Of a stretch of DNA of 64,000 nt, positions 53,501 to 64,000 are shown in pieces. The notes beneath the pieces are model-generated. The model was not told where the DNA came from, did no database searches, and saw only the letters and a program-made list of their open reading frames with translations. This DNA is from Anisakis pegreffii (taxonomy: Eukaryota > Nematoda > Chromadorea > Rhabditida > Anisakidae): positions 372,001 through 436,000 of the forward strand of contig JAPYMA010000173.1 of the NCBI GenBank assembly GCA_035041965.1. Reading direction: 5' to 3'. Each line of letters opens with the position of its first letter. The stretch's first letter is position 1. A program made the position numbers and the translations under genes.

Positions 53501-56500
53501 ACTGGAGGAGGGAAAACAACTGTGGCTGATCTGATTACGAAGGTATGATGCAGTTTGCTGATTTGATGTTATTTAACAGAAGACATGAACTGTGTGTGGT
53601 TATTTGTAAGCAGTCATCGGGTGATTTTTATATGTGATGTAGTGGTGGAGGGAGGATAGGGATCGGTTGAGTTATTTCTATGTGAAGGTGGCGATTCAGG
53701 GAGAACTTTTGTCGGTGAATTGTCACGAGCGTACCGAAACATCGGACTTTCTTGGTTCGTTGCGGCCAGTAGGCGATGGGACATTCCGTTGGATGGACGG
53801 CGTGGTTGTGGAGGCGATGAAACGAGGTCGGCCACTGCTCATCGATGAGATATCGTTGGCGTCTGATTCGGTATAGCACTTCAAAATTATTTTTTTGTTT
53901 TTGATTTATATCCTGAAAGATCAGGAAGTCCGTTGTTGCAGTTAGCAATTAGGTTTGAGATTTCGAATATAAGAGATTTGAGGGTTCTGATTGAAAGACT
54001 TTTGGAGGCGCATTTAATTCGGTAGGAGAGGAATAGTTTGAGTTGGTCGGAAGTGATGAATGAACAAAATTATTGTTGATGTGATAATTTTAGGTGCTGG
54101 AAAGGTTGAATCCATTATTGGAACCATCGCGAACGTTGTTGTTAACGGATGCTGGAACGGTGGCTGAAGAAGTGATAGCTGAGAAGGGATTCAACATTAT
54201 CGCAACGATGAATCCGGGGGGTGATTACGGGAAAAAAGAGGTATGAATTGTATTAGACATTTGAGGAATTGTTCAAAAATCACAAAGGAACTGAAGTTTT
54301 TTTCTTTGGTGAGAATTAAGAGTTTCGAGTTAATTAGAGCAAAAATGCATTTATGAGTATTACGCTAGCACTAAGTATTTATCAAAGGGTTTCCTAATCC
54401 GTGGGATTATCACTTTTGCTAATCGTTGAGATTATTTACTTGCCTAAGATGAGCGTATAGTTAGTAGCTGATGATAAATTAGCAAAGTTTCAAATAATTT
54501 TGTGTTTTATTTATAACACGCTAGCGTTAATATTTCATTCAATTGATGTCATTGCACGCACTTCAGCTATCGAAAGCACTACGAAATCGCTTCACTGAAT
54601 TTTGGTGTCCGGCGGACTTCAGTGCTGACGATATGAAGCGTATTGTTCTGCGTCGAATGAGCCCTTGGAGGCGTCTGACAGAAGGGGGCGATTCTGAAGA
54701 AGGCCAGCAAACGAAAGAGATGGTAGCGCGATGTATCGTCAAATTTATTTCGTGCTTCTCGTCGAACTACTCTCATATATTCAGGTTAAATTGTTGCTCT
54801 TTATTCGCAAGGTAATCATGGAATGTGATTTGTTGTATGCAATCATGAGACTAGATTTGCATCATACATGAAATATTATGTATGTTGTGCTTATTACAAA
54901 TGAATTGGCACTCGAAGTTATATTTGGAACCTCCAAAATAGAGTTATCTCCAGTGATCACTTGTCGTAGGGCTCAAAAATGTTTTGATTGAGAATATGGG
55001 GCAGTCATTTTTTTGCGCATACGAAACGAGTGTTAAGGTTATCGAGGTGTAATCTTAATAAGTTCAAAGAGAGAAAGAGTATTGAGATGATGAAATCGCC
55101 AGGTAATCTCAGTTGATCGTGTAGGATATGAAGTAAGTTTTATCCAGTGATTTATGCAGATGTGGCATATCAATACGTGATGTTGTCTCGATAACAGAGC
55201 TGTTCGTCGCCTCGATGCAACGCACCAGCTCGATCAGCAGAGCCATTTATCATTCGTTATCAGCCACCATATTCGATGCAATCGGAGCGATCGCGAGTAG
55301 AGTGACGTACGATCGTGATTCGTTGATAGGAGAATGTGTGAAGGAGGTGAGTGAAGTGGTTTCATTTATCCAATCGACTTGTAGTCGATTTCTGCTGTTC
55401 AAAATTTTTCAGTTTCAATTGATCAGATTCAGTTAAATTGATTGGAAGATCGAAGAAGCAAGTGTATACTCGTAATGAGTCAAGTTGTAATGAACGTTGA
55501 GCACGTTGAACTGAAGTGCACAATGTTATTGGTTTTAAATTGAGATTGAGAATGAAAAATTGGAGATATCAAGTGAAGTATGAGCTGAAAGGATGGGTAA
55601 ATTATTGATGGTTTTGTGAAGTAATGGTAATATTTGAGTGAGGTGCACTGAATTGAATTATAGCAAGATCTTTGTGTAGGCTTCATTTGGAAGTTTATGA
55701 TAGAGTTGAAGATGAGAGCAAATAAATCTCAGTGGTAATAGAAATAATTAGAAGAATGTTTTCAGTTGAATTCAATATTACGTGAAGAATTCGGTGATAG
55801 CATAAACGAAGTAGAAGACTCAGTGTCGATAGGAATCGATCTAACATCATCAGATGGAATGATAGTATCTGATTTCCTTGTACCGTTTGGAAGTCTAAGG
55901 CCTTCGATGCCTAACGGATTCACCTTCGAAGCACCAACCTGCAAGAGAAATATCTATAGGTTTGGTTTGAGTAGTACAATATCATTCTGAGGACTTCTAC
56001 TAGGAGCAGTTGAATCTTATGGGGTAAAGTAGTTACTTGAATCTGGAAAAAGGATTTGAGTCTTTGGGAAATGATACGGTTTTGGGTTGTGAAATAGTAT
56101 GGATGATTATGAAGTGGTGCAGTTGAGAAAATGAGATTATTTTTTGGGTTTCTTATCGATAATATGAATGAATGCAAATTATCATAATTTATTATTTGAT
56201 ATTCAAATTAGCGTTATTAATGCTGATTATGAGTTTATTATTGTGAATTTCTTATTGCTTTCATATGTGTGAAGAAAGCATAATTATGATCATTCAGGCT
56301 TGCAAGAGCACTCTCAATCGATAAACCAATTCTGATAGAAGGTGCTCCAGGTTGTGGTAAATCAAGTACCGTCGTAGCGTTAGCGGCTGCCACAGGTCAT
56401 CCTCTGACAAGGTTGAATCTCTCAGATCAGACGGTAAGTAGTACTTTTGCATATTCGTGACAGTAGCAGTGGAATACCAGGATACTTTATTGTTTCCAAT

Positions 56501-59500
56501 ATGATGCATGGTTTGATGAAAGGGGCTGATTTTGATTAGAGTTTATGTGAGAAGTATTTGAGTATTGACAATTGCTCGTAATTGAGTGTTTGAATGGTTT
56601 TAGGATTTGAGCGATCTGTTCGGAAGTGACATTCCGGTGGTGTTGCCGGATGGAAGTGCTTCATTTGCGTGGAGCGATGGACCTGTACTGAGTGCAATTA
56701 AACAAGGACATTGGATCCTTCTTGATGAGGTATCTGTCCTTTTTTTTTTTTTGAAATGAATCTCATTTTGCTCTTTTTGTATGTTTGTTGTACGAAAGAT
56801 TAGTGAGGTGATGAAAAAGTGGCAGTGTTTTTAGTGAATGTTGAGGAGGTGAGTAGGGTCGTTTATGCTGCTGAGATAACCAACTGATGCATAGTGAGGA
56901 GGGGAATGAAAATAAAGAAAGGTTGAACTAGGATAATTAATGAGAAGTTTCGATTACTTATTTGGTTGTGTACAGAATTGGTTTGAGGTTATGGTTGTAC
57001 AATTTGAGGTGAATAGTTTATAGTAATGATAAATTTGACTTTCATTCGAGTTTTTAAAGCATTTTGTTTTAGATGAATTTGGCATCACAGAGTGTTTTGG
57101 AAGGACTGAACGCTTGTTTGGACTATCGTCGACGTTTGTTCATCGCCGAGCTGAACAGAAGCTTTGAAATAGGAACGGGAAGTGGGCGAAGCAGATTCTT
57201 CGCTTGTCAGAATCCACGTGGACAGGGCGGTAACAGACGCGCATTACCGAAGTCGTTTGTGAATCGCTTCACAACGGTATGTTTTGAAGTGATAGGGGTG
57301 GTTGGATAGCAGCTGCGTGTTGAACTGATGATCTCGTGTTTCTGGTGATGTAAGAAATAGAAGAATATTATGACAGTGAATGTGATATGCTATTTTGAGT
57401 AGCCGTTTCATTGATATTATTGTTACAGTTAGCGTTATGATAGTTACTATTATTAGCATTGTGAGTACATTATCGCTATTGTAACGACAAATGCAAGGTT
57501 TCGGTTAGTTGAGTGACATTTTTTTGTTGATTGATGAGCACTTTGACTAGTATTGCAATCGATTTAATGGGGAATATTTTTGTGTTGTTGTTTAGATATA
57601 CGCAGAAGATCTGACAGCAGATGATGAGAGAATCATAATTGCGAAATGTTTTGCTGGTCAGCTGAGTGATGAAGATATCCGAAGGATGATTGGTGTGAAA
57701 GAGGCGATTCTGCAAAAAATGGCAACAGATGCCGAGTTTGCGATTCGTGGAGCACCGTTTGAGTTTAATCTGAGAGACATGTTGCGATGGGCTGAACTCG
57801 GAGTGAAGGTGAAATTGATTTGAGCATTTGATAATTTTGTGCACTGCTATGCTGCTTTGTTCCTGTTTACATGAGAAAGTCTAGCAGAGAATTGGTTCTG
57901 ATAATTTTCATGTGAAAAAATTTTCGAAAGAATTTTGAATGTTTTTTTTGAACTTAGGATATATGGAATATTTTTGTGAATCTTCTTCATGTTTTTAGAG
58001 CCACGATCTAGCGTATGCGTTCGATTTGTTGTATGTGAAACGATTGAGAACAAGCTTGGATCGAATGAAGGTAAAAATGTTTCGCGTTTTAATTGAGTGG
58101 TGATCATTTCCCACAGCGTATTCGTGAGATTTAATAGTGGTGAGACAAGGCAATACAATTTCGTTTGACGACTGCAGAATGATGATCGATATTTGGGTGA
58201 GAAAATGTTTTGTGATAATGAGACGATAAAATTGAGTGATTACAGATGCGAGCGATATTTGCGGATCAATTTGGCTATGAATGTATTGAACCGATCTCAT
58301 CCATATCCCTCTCTAAAACTTGTGTACGTATCGGCAAAGTTCAATTGCCTCGCAGAGACGATGTCACCTCCTCTGTTTTGCCATCGCACAAGTAAGAAAC
58401 TGATTAATAGTGCGTTGAATGAGATGAAAATGTTCAATGCCGTGAATTTTGAAAGCAAAAAATTTCGAGTAATTCAATTCAATTGAATATTTATTCGTTT
58501 AAAACGGAATTAAAAGAGTACCATTCGGATTTGACATGGGAACGGAACGACGAATGTACTGCCTCAACTATTGAAGAGTTTGAAACTTTCCTCGTTTATG
58601 AGGCGCATGGTGGTAGATGATTCAGAACGGTATATATTATTATTGATAAAAATATTTATCACCCGCGCAGTTAAGAATAATACAACGGTTTGTATTATTA
58701 TTGAATGTGCTAAAAAGAACATAATGGTTGCAACAATCAACTTAAGGTATTTGCTATCGTCACAGATGCAACTGCTTGAACAAGTGGCCGTATGCGTTCA
58801 AATGAATTGGTTGACGTTACTGACCGGAAAGTCGAACGTTGGAAAGGCATCGACGGTGAACATGCTGGCGGAGTTGACTGGAAATAGATTGAGTACAATG
58901 CGATTAACGTCCGAAACAGACGCACTCGAGTTGTTGGGATCATTTGAACAGGTGAGTGGTGATTAGCACTGAATTGATTGGCATATAAAAGGCTAATTAT
59001 CATCGAGATTATTTTTGTTAGAGAATGTAATTGTTATAAAGCATTGAAGGTTCTTCAATGATGAGGAATGTGATGGAATTTAATTGAAAAGTAAGATTTC
59101 AGATGATAGATTATGTGAACATGGAAGAGATCAAGGCCGAGTGCATGGAATTTCTAGTGGATCGGAAGGAATTGCGTGATGCAGTAGCAAATTGTGATGA
59201 TGCTTTAGCACTAAGATTAGCGATCCAGAGTGCCGCGTATCTGGTGGAAGAAGGTAAATAGTTTGAGATTGATGCAATTTATGAAGTATATGATAATGTT
59301 AAGGAGTTGTTGATGAGTTATTGAAGGAATGTGTTGATGTAAGTGGTTGCAGAAAGGTTTAATTATTGTAGAAACAGCTGGGAAATTGAACGAATATGCG
59401 GCAAAATTGGGTCGATGTACGATGCGATTCAGCTGGATCAATAGCTGCTTTATGGAAGCGTTTGCAAACGGCCACTGGATACTCATCGAGAATGTTAATT

Positions 59501-62500
59501 GTTGCAGGTATAAACAGATGATAACTTTGTTCATAACTTTGTTATGATTTGTTTATTTGGTTTTCATTGTCATTGTCATAGGGTAATCGTGTTTTTTTTT
59601 TGATCATATTGTGTTTGTTATGCCACATCATTAGTGGTATCTATGTATTCTTCTCGTAGAAATCAATCAGGCTAATTATGATAAGTTGTTACTGATGATA
59701 GTTAGTTAGGATTTTGAATTTGGTAGATGAACGCCCTAATCAAACTAGTTTATTATGAACTGGTATGAGAAGGGATGGAAGATTTATTTTAGCAGTTAAT
59801 TGCAAATAAATTTCATTTGTTCAGCGCAGCAGTATTGGATCGTTTGAACACATGTCTTGAGTCGAACGGTGAACTGCTTCTGTCGGAACGTGGCGATTGC
59901 GAGGAACCAATCAAAGCGCATCCCAATTTTAGGTTATTTCACGAAATTGTGTTCATTCATCCATATTCACTGTTGTTTTTTTTTTGTAATTTAGATGATG
60001 GTAGTGAACGATTTATGCAATAAATATGATTCAAATTGATTTCTTGTAGAGTTTTCTTCACAATGGACGAAGCAAACGGGACGATATCGAGAGCGATGCG
60101 AAATCGGTCGATTGAGTTGTTCGTTTTGCCGGAGCAAAATGCTTGGAATCGTCGAATTTTAGATGTTATTGTGAGCAATTCGAATAATTTTTCAGTTTTA
60201 TTTAAATTTCAGTTTATATAATAATACTTGGATTGGTGGTAATAACAATAGTAGTATCATTCGTACAAGATATCAAAAGAAAAAATGTTTCGTCTTGAGT
60301 GAGAAACGAAATTTGATCTCATTTGTTTTGCACTGCACAAAACTTTCGAAAATTTCAGAGCGTTGTGGCTCCAGAAGATTGCAGCGATACGAAGTTGATG
60401 TGTGCATTGCGTGGTTTGTTTCGAGATGGCGATAACCAAAAGCTGATGATGTCGGAGGAACTAATTCGGTTGAAGATTCTTCTGAGTGGAATGCCTCTGG
60501 ATCAGGTGGTGAAGGTGAGAAATTTGGCTGGAACTAGAATTTGGATATTTTTATTTAAAAGAACTTTAATGTCTTTTTTGAGTTGAAACTGAAAACGATG
60601 TGTTTTGGTTTTGGGAATGAAGAGAAGTAGTTTTATGTTTGAGAGACGATTGTGGAGGAGCGATTTCTTTTCAACTTCGGTTGAAATATTGGCTAAGAGA
60701 TTGATTATTTGACGGACAAATTGACGAATGATTTTATTTCATTTCAGATAATGAATCTGAATGAGGTGAGCAAAAGTGATGTGGTGGATGAGGATGATAC
60801 GATGGTTGCAATGGAATCAGAGGAGTTAAACGATGAGATGGTTGCACCAAGATACCCTCGAGTCGATGCGGACATCGTGGGCAAACTGGATGAATGGAAG
60901 TGTGCCGTATGGAGGGTGGCATCATCCGATGAAAGCGATCACCTGATGGGTGCCGTATGGTGTTTGTTATCGTCAACAAAGCGACGACTCAAGGCGGATT
61001 TAATTCAGAGCAATTTTCCGGAATCATGTAGTGTTTTGGTTATTTCGATGTGTTTATTTACGCGTTTGTTTGGTGGTTTTTGATTTTGGCTTTTATTTGT
61101 TTCTGTATTCGTTTGGTTTTATTCATAGCAAAATTAGTATTCAACTGATTGTGAACGATGGCGAAGATTTTTTGGTGTTGTTGAGAGATGAGTTGATTGT
61201 TTGTAGCTGTTTAAGAGTTATGTGATAGTGTAGATTGTGGTAGTTATTGAAGTTGATGATGAAGTTTATTGTGGCGTTTTAGATGGTTTATTGAGTGGAT
61301 TGATTGATACGATGCGATCGCATGAGTGGGGTGATGGGTATTTGCCGTTTGACGATAGATTCGAAGGGCCGGTGGTGCTTGGAGCAGCAGAAAGAAACGA
61401 TAAAGATTACAGTTTTGAGAATAAGTTAGTGGTCATTGTTTTGCACAGATATTTGACTGTGTTTGGTGAAGGACTGGCTTTTATTAAATTAATGTAAAAG
61501 TGTGTTTCTGTATGTTCAGAAATTAAAATTGTTTCAAGTCACTTTTTTCGCATTGCACATTTCTGTATCGATATGATAATTTTTTTTGGTGGGAAGATTT
61601 CTGTGATCATTTTCAAATCGTTTAGAATTTTGCAATAGTTTTAAGTTGTTAGAAATATACTGAAGAAGCAGATGTAAACGTTTCTGCGCTCATAGATTAT
61701 ATTTGGAATGGTTTCTGGGATAGTGTGAGTGGTTATTTTGTGTTGGTGCAATGGAAGAGTTTTTATGTTTTCATGTTTGCAGGATAATTTTACAAGCGTT
61801 TGTGTTATGGATTGCAGTGAAACTGAAACAGCTGACCGCCGAAGAAGGATCTGCGGCTTATTTGAGTGAAGCGTTTGTAAGAAGTGAGTGGTTGGGTTAT
61901 TGGATTCACTAGTAAACGAGTTTCAGTTTGAGTTGTATTGATGTTTCAGTTGAGACTTTTTCACCAATTGAATTTCGTTTCATGATCAGTTTGGTAGAAG
62001 AAGAAGAATCTTCGGTTATAATTGATGAATTCATGTTGAAATAATTGTTGTTATTACAGAGCAAATACGTCCCGATCAGTTGAAATCTGAATGCGTTCGA
62101 TATATCTATGGATTCGTTGAGGAATTGAGGCAGATATTCCCATCTCAATACACCAACTTACCGTGTTCGTTTGATTTGGTGGGTGATAATTGATTACATC
62201 TCATCAGAATCAATTTTCTGAGGAGAAAGAAACGGCTTTTTTTTCGAGCACAAAATTTTTGGAAAGTTGAAAGTTTTCAGTTGATTGAAGCGGCCTTAGA
62301 TGTGCTACTATTCGTGTATACTGCAAGTCGAAAGCATGATGAACGTGTGGACGGCGCTGCCGTACACGTGGCCTGGCAACGGATTAACAGCACATTCACT
62401 GCGTTGCCATTGTAAGCGATCGAGCGTTGAGCTTTTGCGCATCAGTGAATCTCTTACATTTGATTAGTGAACATTTGATTTAGATGCTTTTTGAGTAGTG

Positions 62501-63835
62501 AATTTATGTATATTTGAGTATTGAATATTTGGATTTATGTACATATTTAAATTTATGTATTTGAATTATTAGGATGTATATTTTTGAGTATTCGTTACAG
62601 TAGAGATTAGTGACTTATCACATTGAATCATATCATATTAGCATATTGAATCTTATCGTTTGAGAATAATTGTTGAAGTTAGTTTGCAGCGCACTGTTGT
62701 CCAATTGTATATGTTGTATGGGCTTGTGATATATTGCAAGATGTGGCGGTTGATTCGGTGATTTTTTTTCAGTGCTTCAATAAAGTTGAAACGCTCAATT
62801 GATCAGCTGAGCGAGACGTGGTCAGTGGCAAACGAAGTGGATGTGGACAAGTTTTTGAGGTTTTATAAACGATATCGCATCGTGACACCGTTCAGCGATC
62901 ATGAAAATCTTGTTGAGGTTAGTAGAATTTCGATTGATAAATGAATGGTTCAACATTGGAATGCGAGTGATGTGATTGGTGAAGTAGTGTGAACGTTAGT
63001 TACTTATGTGCAATAGTGCAATCATAGTGAGAGTTTTATGATGGGATCGATAGAGACTGTGTAGATTATGTGGTTTTCATCAGTGTATCAGTGAGGTTGT
63101 GGTGGTTTGTTGAAGTGATAGTTAGTTAGGTATGTTTATTCGATTGGAACTTTTTTTAAGTTATTGAGTTTGTTTTGTTCAGAGTCGGTCGAGATTTAAC
63201 AGGTGATGATTTTCTGTTGTTACGATTCATTCAGTCGTTAGGTAATGACGAAGGAAATCAAGTGGGATCTGTGAATTGCAGGCATCGAATGGTATGAAAC
63301 GAATCGGAATGGATTTATCAAACGATCACGAAGTACAGACAATGGACACGGTTGTGGCTGATAGCGAGAAGGTGCCTGAGGAGACGAGCGCTTTTGCGAG
63401 TGCTCTGAGAATGATAATGGATATTTTCGGTTGTTTTGCCATCTTGAAAAGAGATGATACGCGACAAGTAGGTTTGATTGATCAATTGAATGAGTAGTTT
63501 ACAGTTGGATTTTATGAATTATGATAGAGGGTAGCTGATTGAATAGATGAATGTTTGATTGAATAGATGCTGATCGTGAAAGATGGATGATTATTTCGGT
63601 TAAGAGGATAGCGTTTTCGCGGGTTCATCAATTGCAGTTGGTAGATGTGCAGTCTGATAAGTGATATGAATTAAAGGTGATAAGTGAGATATCGGAACGA
63701 GCCACTCACCAGCCAGTTCATTTACGCTCAGTTGGAATGTTCAAGTGGATTGACGAGCTCTGGTCTCGGATCGCCTATTGGCTTACGTTTATGTGCGATG
63801 ATTTCGCGGTATACGAATTTCCATCGGTATACAAG
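44321..63835 (+). CDS. MDN1: midasin (MDN1/Rea1), dynein-like AAA+ ATPase of 60S assembly; runs off right edge
   Basis: Midasin is a giant nuclear AAA+ motor that pulls assembly factors (Ytm1, Rsa4) off pre-60S particles. I placed 43 exons: 44321-44575, 45609-45782, 46075-46235, 46571-46807, 47300-47578, 48003-48212, 48602-48716, 49027-49221, 49515-49696, 49933-50088, 50348-50572, 50838-51009, 51340-51558, 52130-52335, 52566-52756, 53247-53542, 53688-53870, 54094-54240, 54567-54784, 55160-55346, 55766-55959, 56298-56433, 56604-56729, 57073-57276, 57596-57808, 57999-58070, 58246-58391, 58747-58951, 59103-59253, 59378-59507, 59825-59932, 60050-60170, 60359-60514, 60748-61049, 61129-61174, 61234-61428, 61653-61722, 61818-61883, 62060-62178, 62281-62411, 62773-62917, 63282-63467, 63677-63835. 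Phases agree throughout; 60748-61428 is the weakest. Six AAA modules lie in about 1990 aa. The rest of the linker, the acidic region and the MIDAS domain lie beyond the window. Confidence 0.93.
45609..47578 (+). CDS. MDN1: midasin AAA1 exons 2-5
   Basis: Exon 2 opens with the Walker A GPIGCGKTS, then FQMGDQIDSKTLYGAFHC and PGEFIW, matching AAA1 of the family. Exon 3 carries Walker B VILLEDLDCASVD. Exon 4 holds the sensor/lid part (IPLRVRLPAFSDEEMRRII). Exon 5 has DLFRACERM and the helical LSVNRDQLEYYLNLRLP stretch. Exon 4 ends at a GTTCGT donor, chosen because it restores the frame into DLFRACERM. Confidence 0.88.
48003..50572 (+). CDS. MDN1: midasin AAA2 exons 6-11
   Basis: Walker A GETGVGKTS lies in exon 6, QHSDSSDLIGG/YKPV spans the exon 6/7 junction, and ALPFAYVRGVVAQ is in exon 8. 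Walker B WLLVDEINLA and sensor ACMNPATDTGKRNLPDGIR are in exon 9. RTRFTEIFV follows in exon 10 and YSLRTLCRAL in exon 11. The loop after Walker B is about 14 residues shorter than in vertebrate midasin (the acidic RGDxEP segment is missing). Exon 11 is taken to start at 50348. Confidence 0.9.
50838..52756 (+). CDS. MDN1: midasin AAA3 exons 12-15
   Basis: VEGYWLE leads to Walker A GETSAGKTAM in exon 12. RINNHEHTDLQEYIGSY, VFVEGALLKAVRAGSW and Walker B WVILDELNLAPTDVIEAL are in exon 13. LLDDNRELFVSE, FATQNP, YAGRKRLSRALVNRFV are in exon 14, and GLMTLRDVFRWAKR in exon 15. Exon 12 has no GT donor before an in-frame stop. It joins exon 13 through a GC donor (ATG|GCAAGC at 51010). Confidence 0.92.
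52991..53049 (+). repeat. intronic repeat copy A (midasin intron 15)
   Basis: TATCTTGAAAGAGCAAGAAG followed by TCTGTTG...GTTAGCAA and TTTCGAATATAAG. It is an imperfect direct copy of 53909-53973 in intron 17. Confidence 0.7.
53247..55346 (+). CDS. MDN1: midasin AAA4 exons 16-20
   Basis: Walker A GETGGGKTT is in exon 16. VNCHERTETSDFLGSLRPVG and Walker B PLLIDEISLASDS are in exon 17, VLERLNPLLEPSRTLLL with ATMNPGGDYGKKE in exon 18, LSKALRNRFTEFWCP (arginine-finger region) in exon 19, and SIRDVVSITELFVASM in exon 20. The insert between LRPVG and the next strand is shorter than in human midasin. Confidence 0.92.
53909..53973 (+). repeat. intronic repeat copy B (midasin intron 17)
   Basis: TATCCTGAAAGATCAGGAAG followed by TCCGTTG...GTTAGCAA and TTTCGAATATAAG. 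It matches copy A with a handful of substitutions and a 6-nt insertion, in the same orientation and about 0.9 kb away. Confidence 0.7.
55766..58391 (+). CDS. MDN1: midasin AAA5 exons 21-27
   Basis: GFTFEAPTCKRNIYR leads into exon 22, with Walker A GAPGCGKSS and LTRLNLSDQT. Exon 23 has DLSDLFGSDIPV and Walker B WILLDE, completed as MNLASQSVLEGLNACLDY in exon 24. FFACQNPRGQGGNRRALPKS and FVNRFTT follow there. Exon 25 has FEFNLRDMLRW. Exon 26 is only 24 codons. Exon 27 gives MRAIFADQFG...IGKVQLPRRD. Confidence 0.92.
58747..60514 (+). CDS. MDN1: midasin AAA6 exons 28-33 (degenerate ATPase site)
   Basis: Exon 28 has LLEQVAVCVQMNWLTLLTG and a changed Walker A GKSNVGKAS, with Ala where Ser/Thr normally binds Mg. 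It ends LELLGSFEQ. Exon 30 (acceptor at 59377, chosen by phase) gives RFSWINSCFMEAFANGHW, with Walker B altered to ILIENVN (no catalytic Glu). SAAVLDRLNTCLE and LLLSERGD are in exon 31. VFFTMDEANGTISRAMRNRS is in exon 32. AAA6 is inactive-looking in other midasins too. Confidence 0.88.
60748..63835 (+). CDS. MDN1: midasin linker, first part
   Basis: Ten exons, poorly conserved and helical, with no ATPase motif. 60748-61049, 61129-61174 and 61234-61428 are tentative: they need short introns (79 and 59 nt), and other joins are possible. From 61653 onward the phases link firmly (KYTEEADVNVSALIDYIW, LTAEEGSAAYLSEAF, LKSECVRYIYGFVEELRQ, ALDVLLFVYTASRKHDER, KRYRIVTPFSDHENLVE, ASALRMIMDIFGCFAIL, MFKWIDELWSRIAYWL). 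The reading ends at donor 63836, and the gene continues. Confidence 0.7.
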
Positions 63836-64000
63836 GTGAGAAGTTGCTTGCGTGTTTTGTGAATGATTTTTAATAGAATTGATTGATTGAGTGATCGTTG
63901 TGTTGATTTATTTGATGAGTTGTAGATTTTTAGTGTACATTTCATCAGAATCATTGGCATTCAGTAGGTTGCATTAACATATAATTGTTTGACGGTGGTT

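Overview
This is a eukaryotic window with nematode character. Its genes are split into many exons with GT-AG introns and strong TTTCAG/TTGCAG acceptors. A likely trans- or cis-splice acceptor lies just before several start codons. The best-matching families (an IFE-3-like eIF4E, a PGPH-like HAD phosphatase, a tiny Gly/Tyr/Met-rich secreted peptide and an ET/three-finger cysteine module) also fit nematodes. Introns reach 6.4 kb and intergenic DNA is AT-rich with (TGAATGA)-like and trinucleotide tracts. That suits a large-intron parasitic nematode (ascarid- or spirurid-like) better than a compact Caenorhabditis-type genome, but the lineage is an inference.

Layout: about 1-4850 holds no recognisable gene. 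NCBP3 (nuclear cap-binding subunit 3) runs on + from about 4.87 kb (tentative mini first exon) or 7.73 kb (certain) to 23337. A phosphoglycolate/4-nitrophenyl phosphatase-family gene (HAD) lies on - at 25554-28402, convergent with NCBP3. About 4 kb of gene-poor DNA separates it from a small secreted-peptide gene on + (32647-33289) that has a TATA box. On -, 33678-37155 can be joined, with every splice phase agreeing, into eight exons of a membrane protein: an N-terminal eight-cysteine ET/Ly6-like module followed by a seven-segment receptor-like body. A 406-bp tandem repeat array with degenerate edges occupies about 37.85-40.14 kb. eIF4E follows on + (41321-42818), then a 113-nt fold-back palindrome at 43265-43377. 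The rest is midasin (MDN1/Rea1) on +, from 44321 past the right edge. I could place 43 exons covering all six AAA domains and the start of the linker.

Function: three of the five recognisable genes serve RNA or ribosomes. NCBP3 works in the alternative nuclear cap-binding complex, eIF4E binds the cytoplasmic cap, and midasin removes assembly factors from pre-60S particles. PGP is metabolite repair. The receptor-like gene and the secreted peptide are the lineage-specific items. All exon boundaries were read by eye from splice signals and phase, with no transcript data. The most novel item is the cysteine-module 7TM-like gene. The satellite array and the palindrome are the main non-coding structures.
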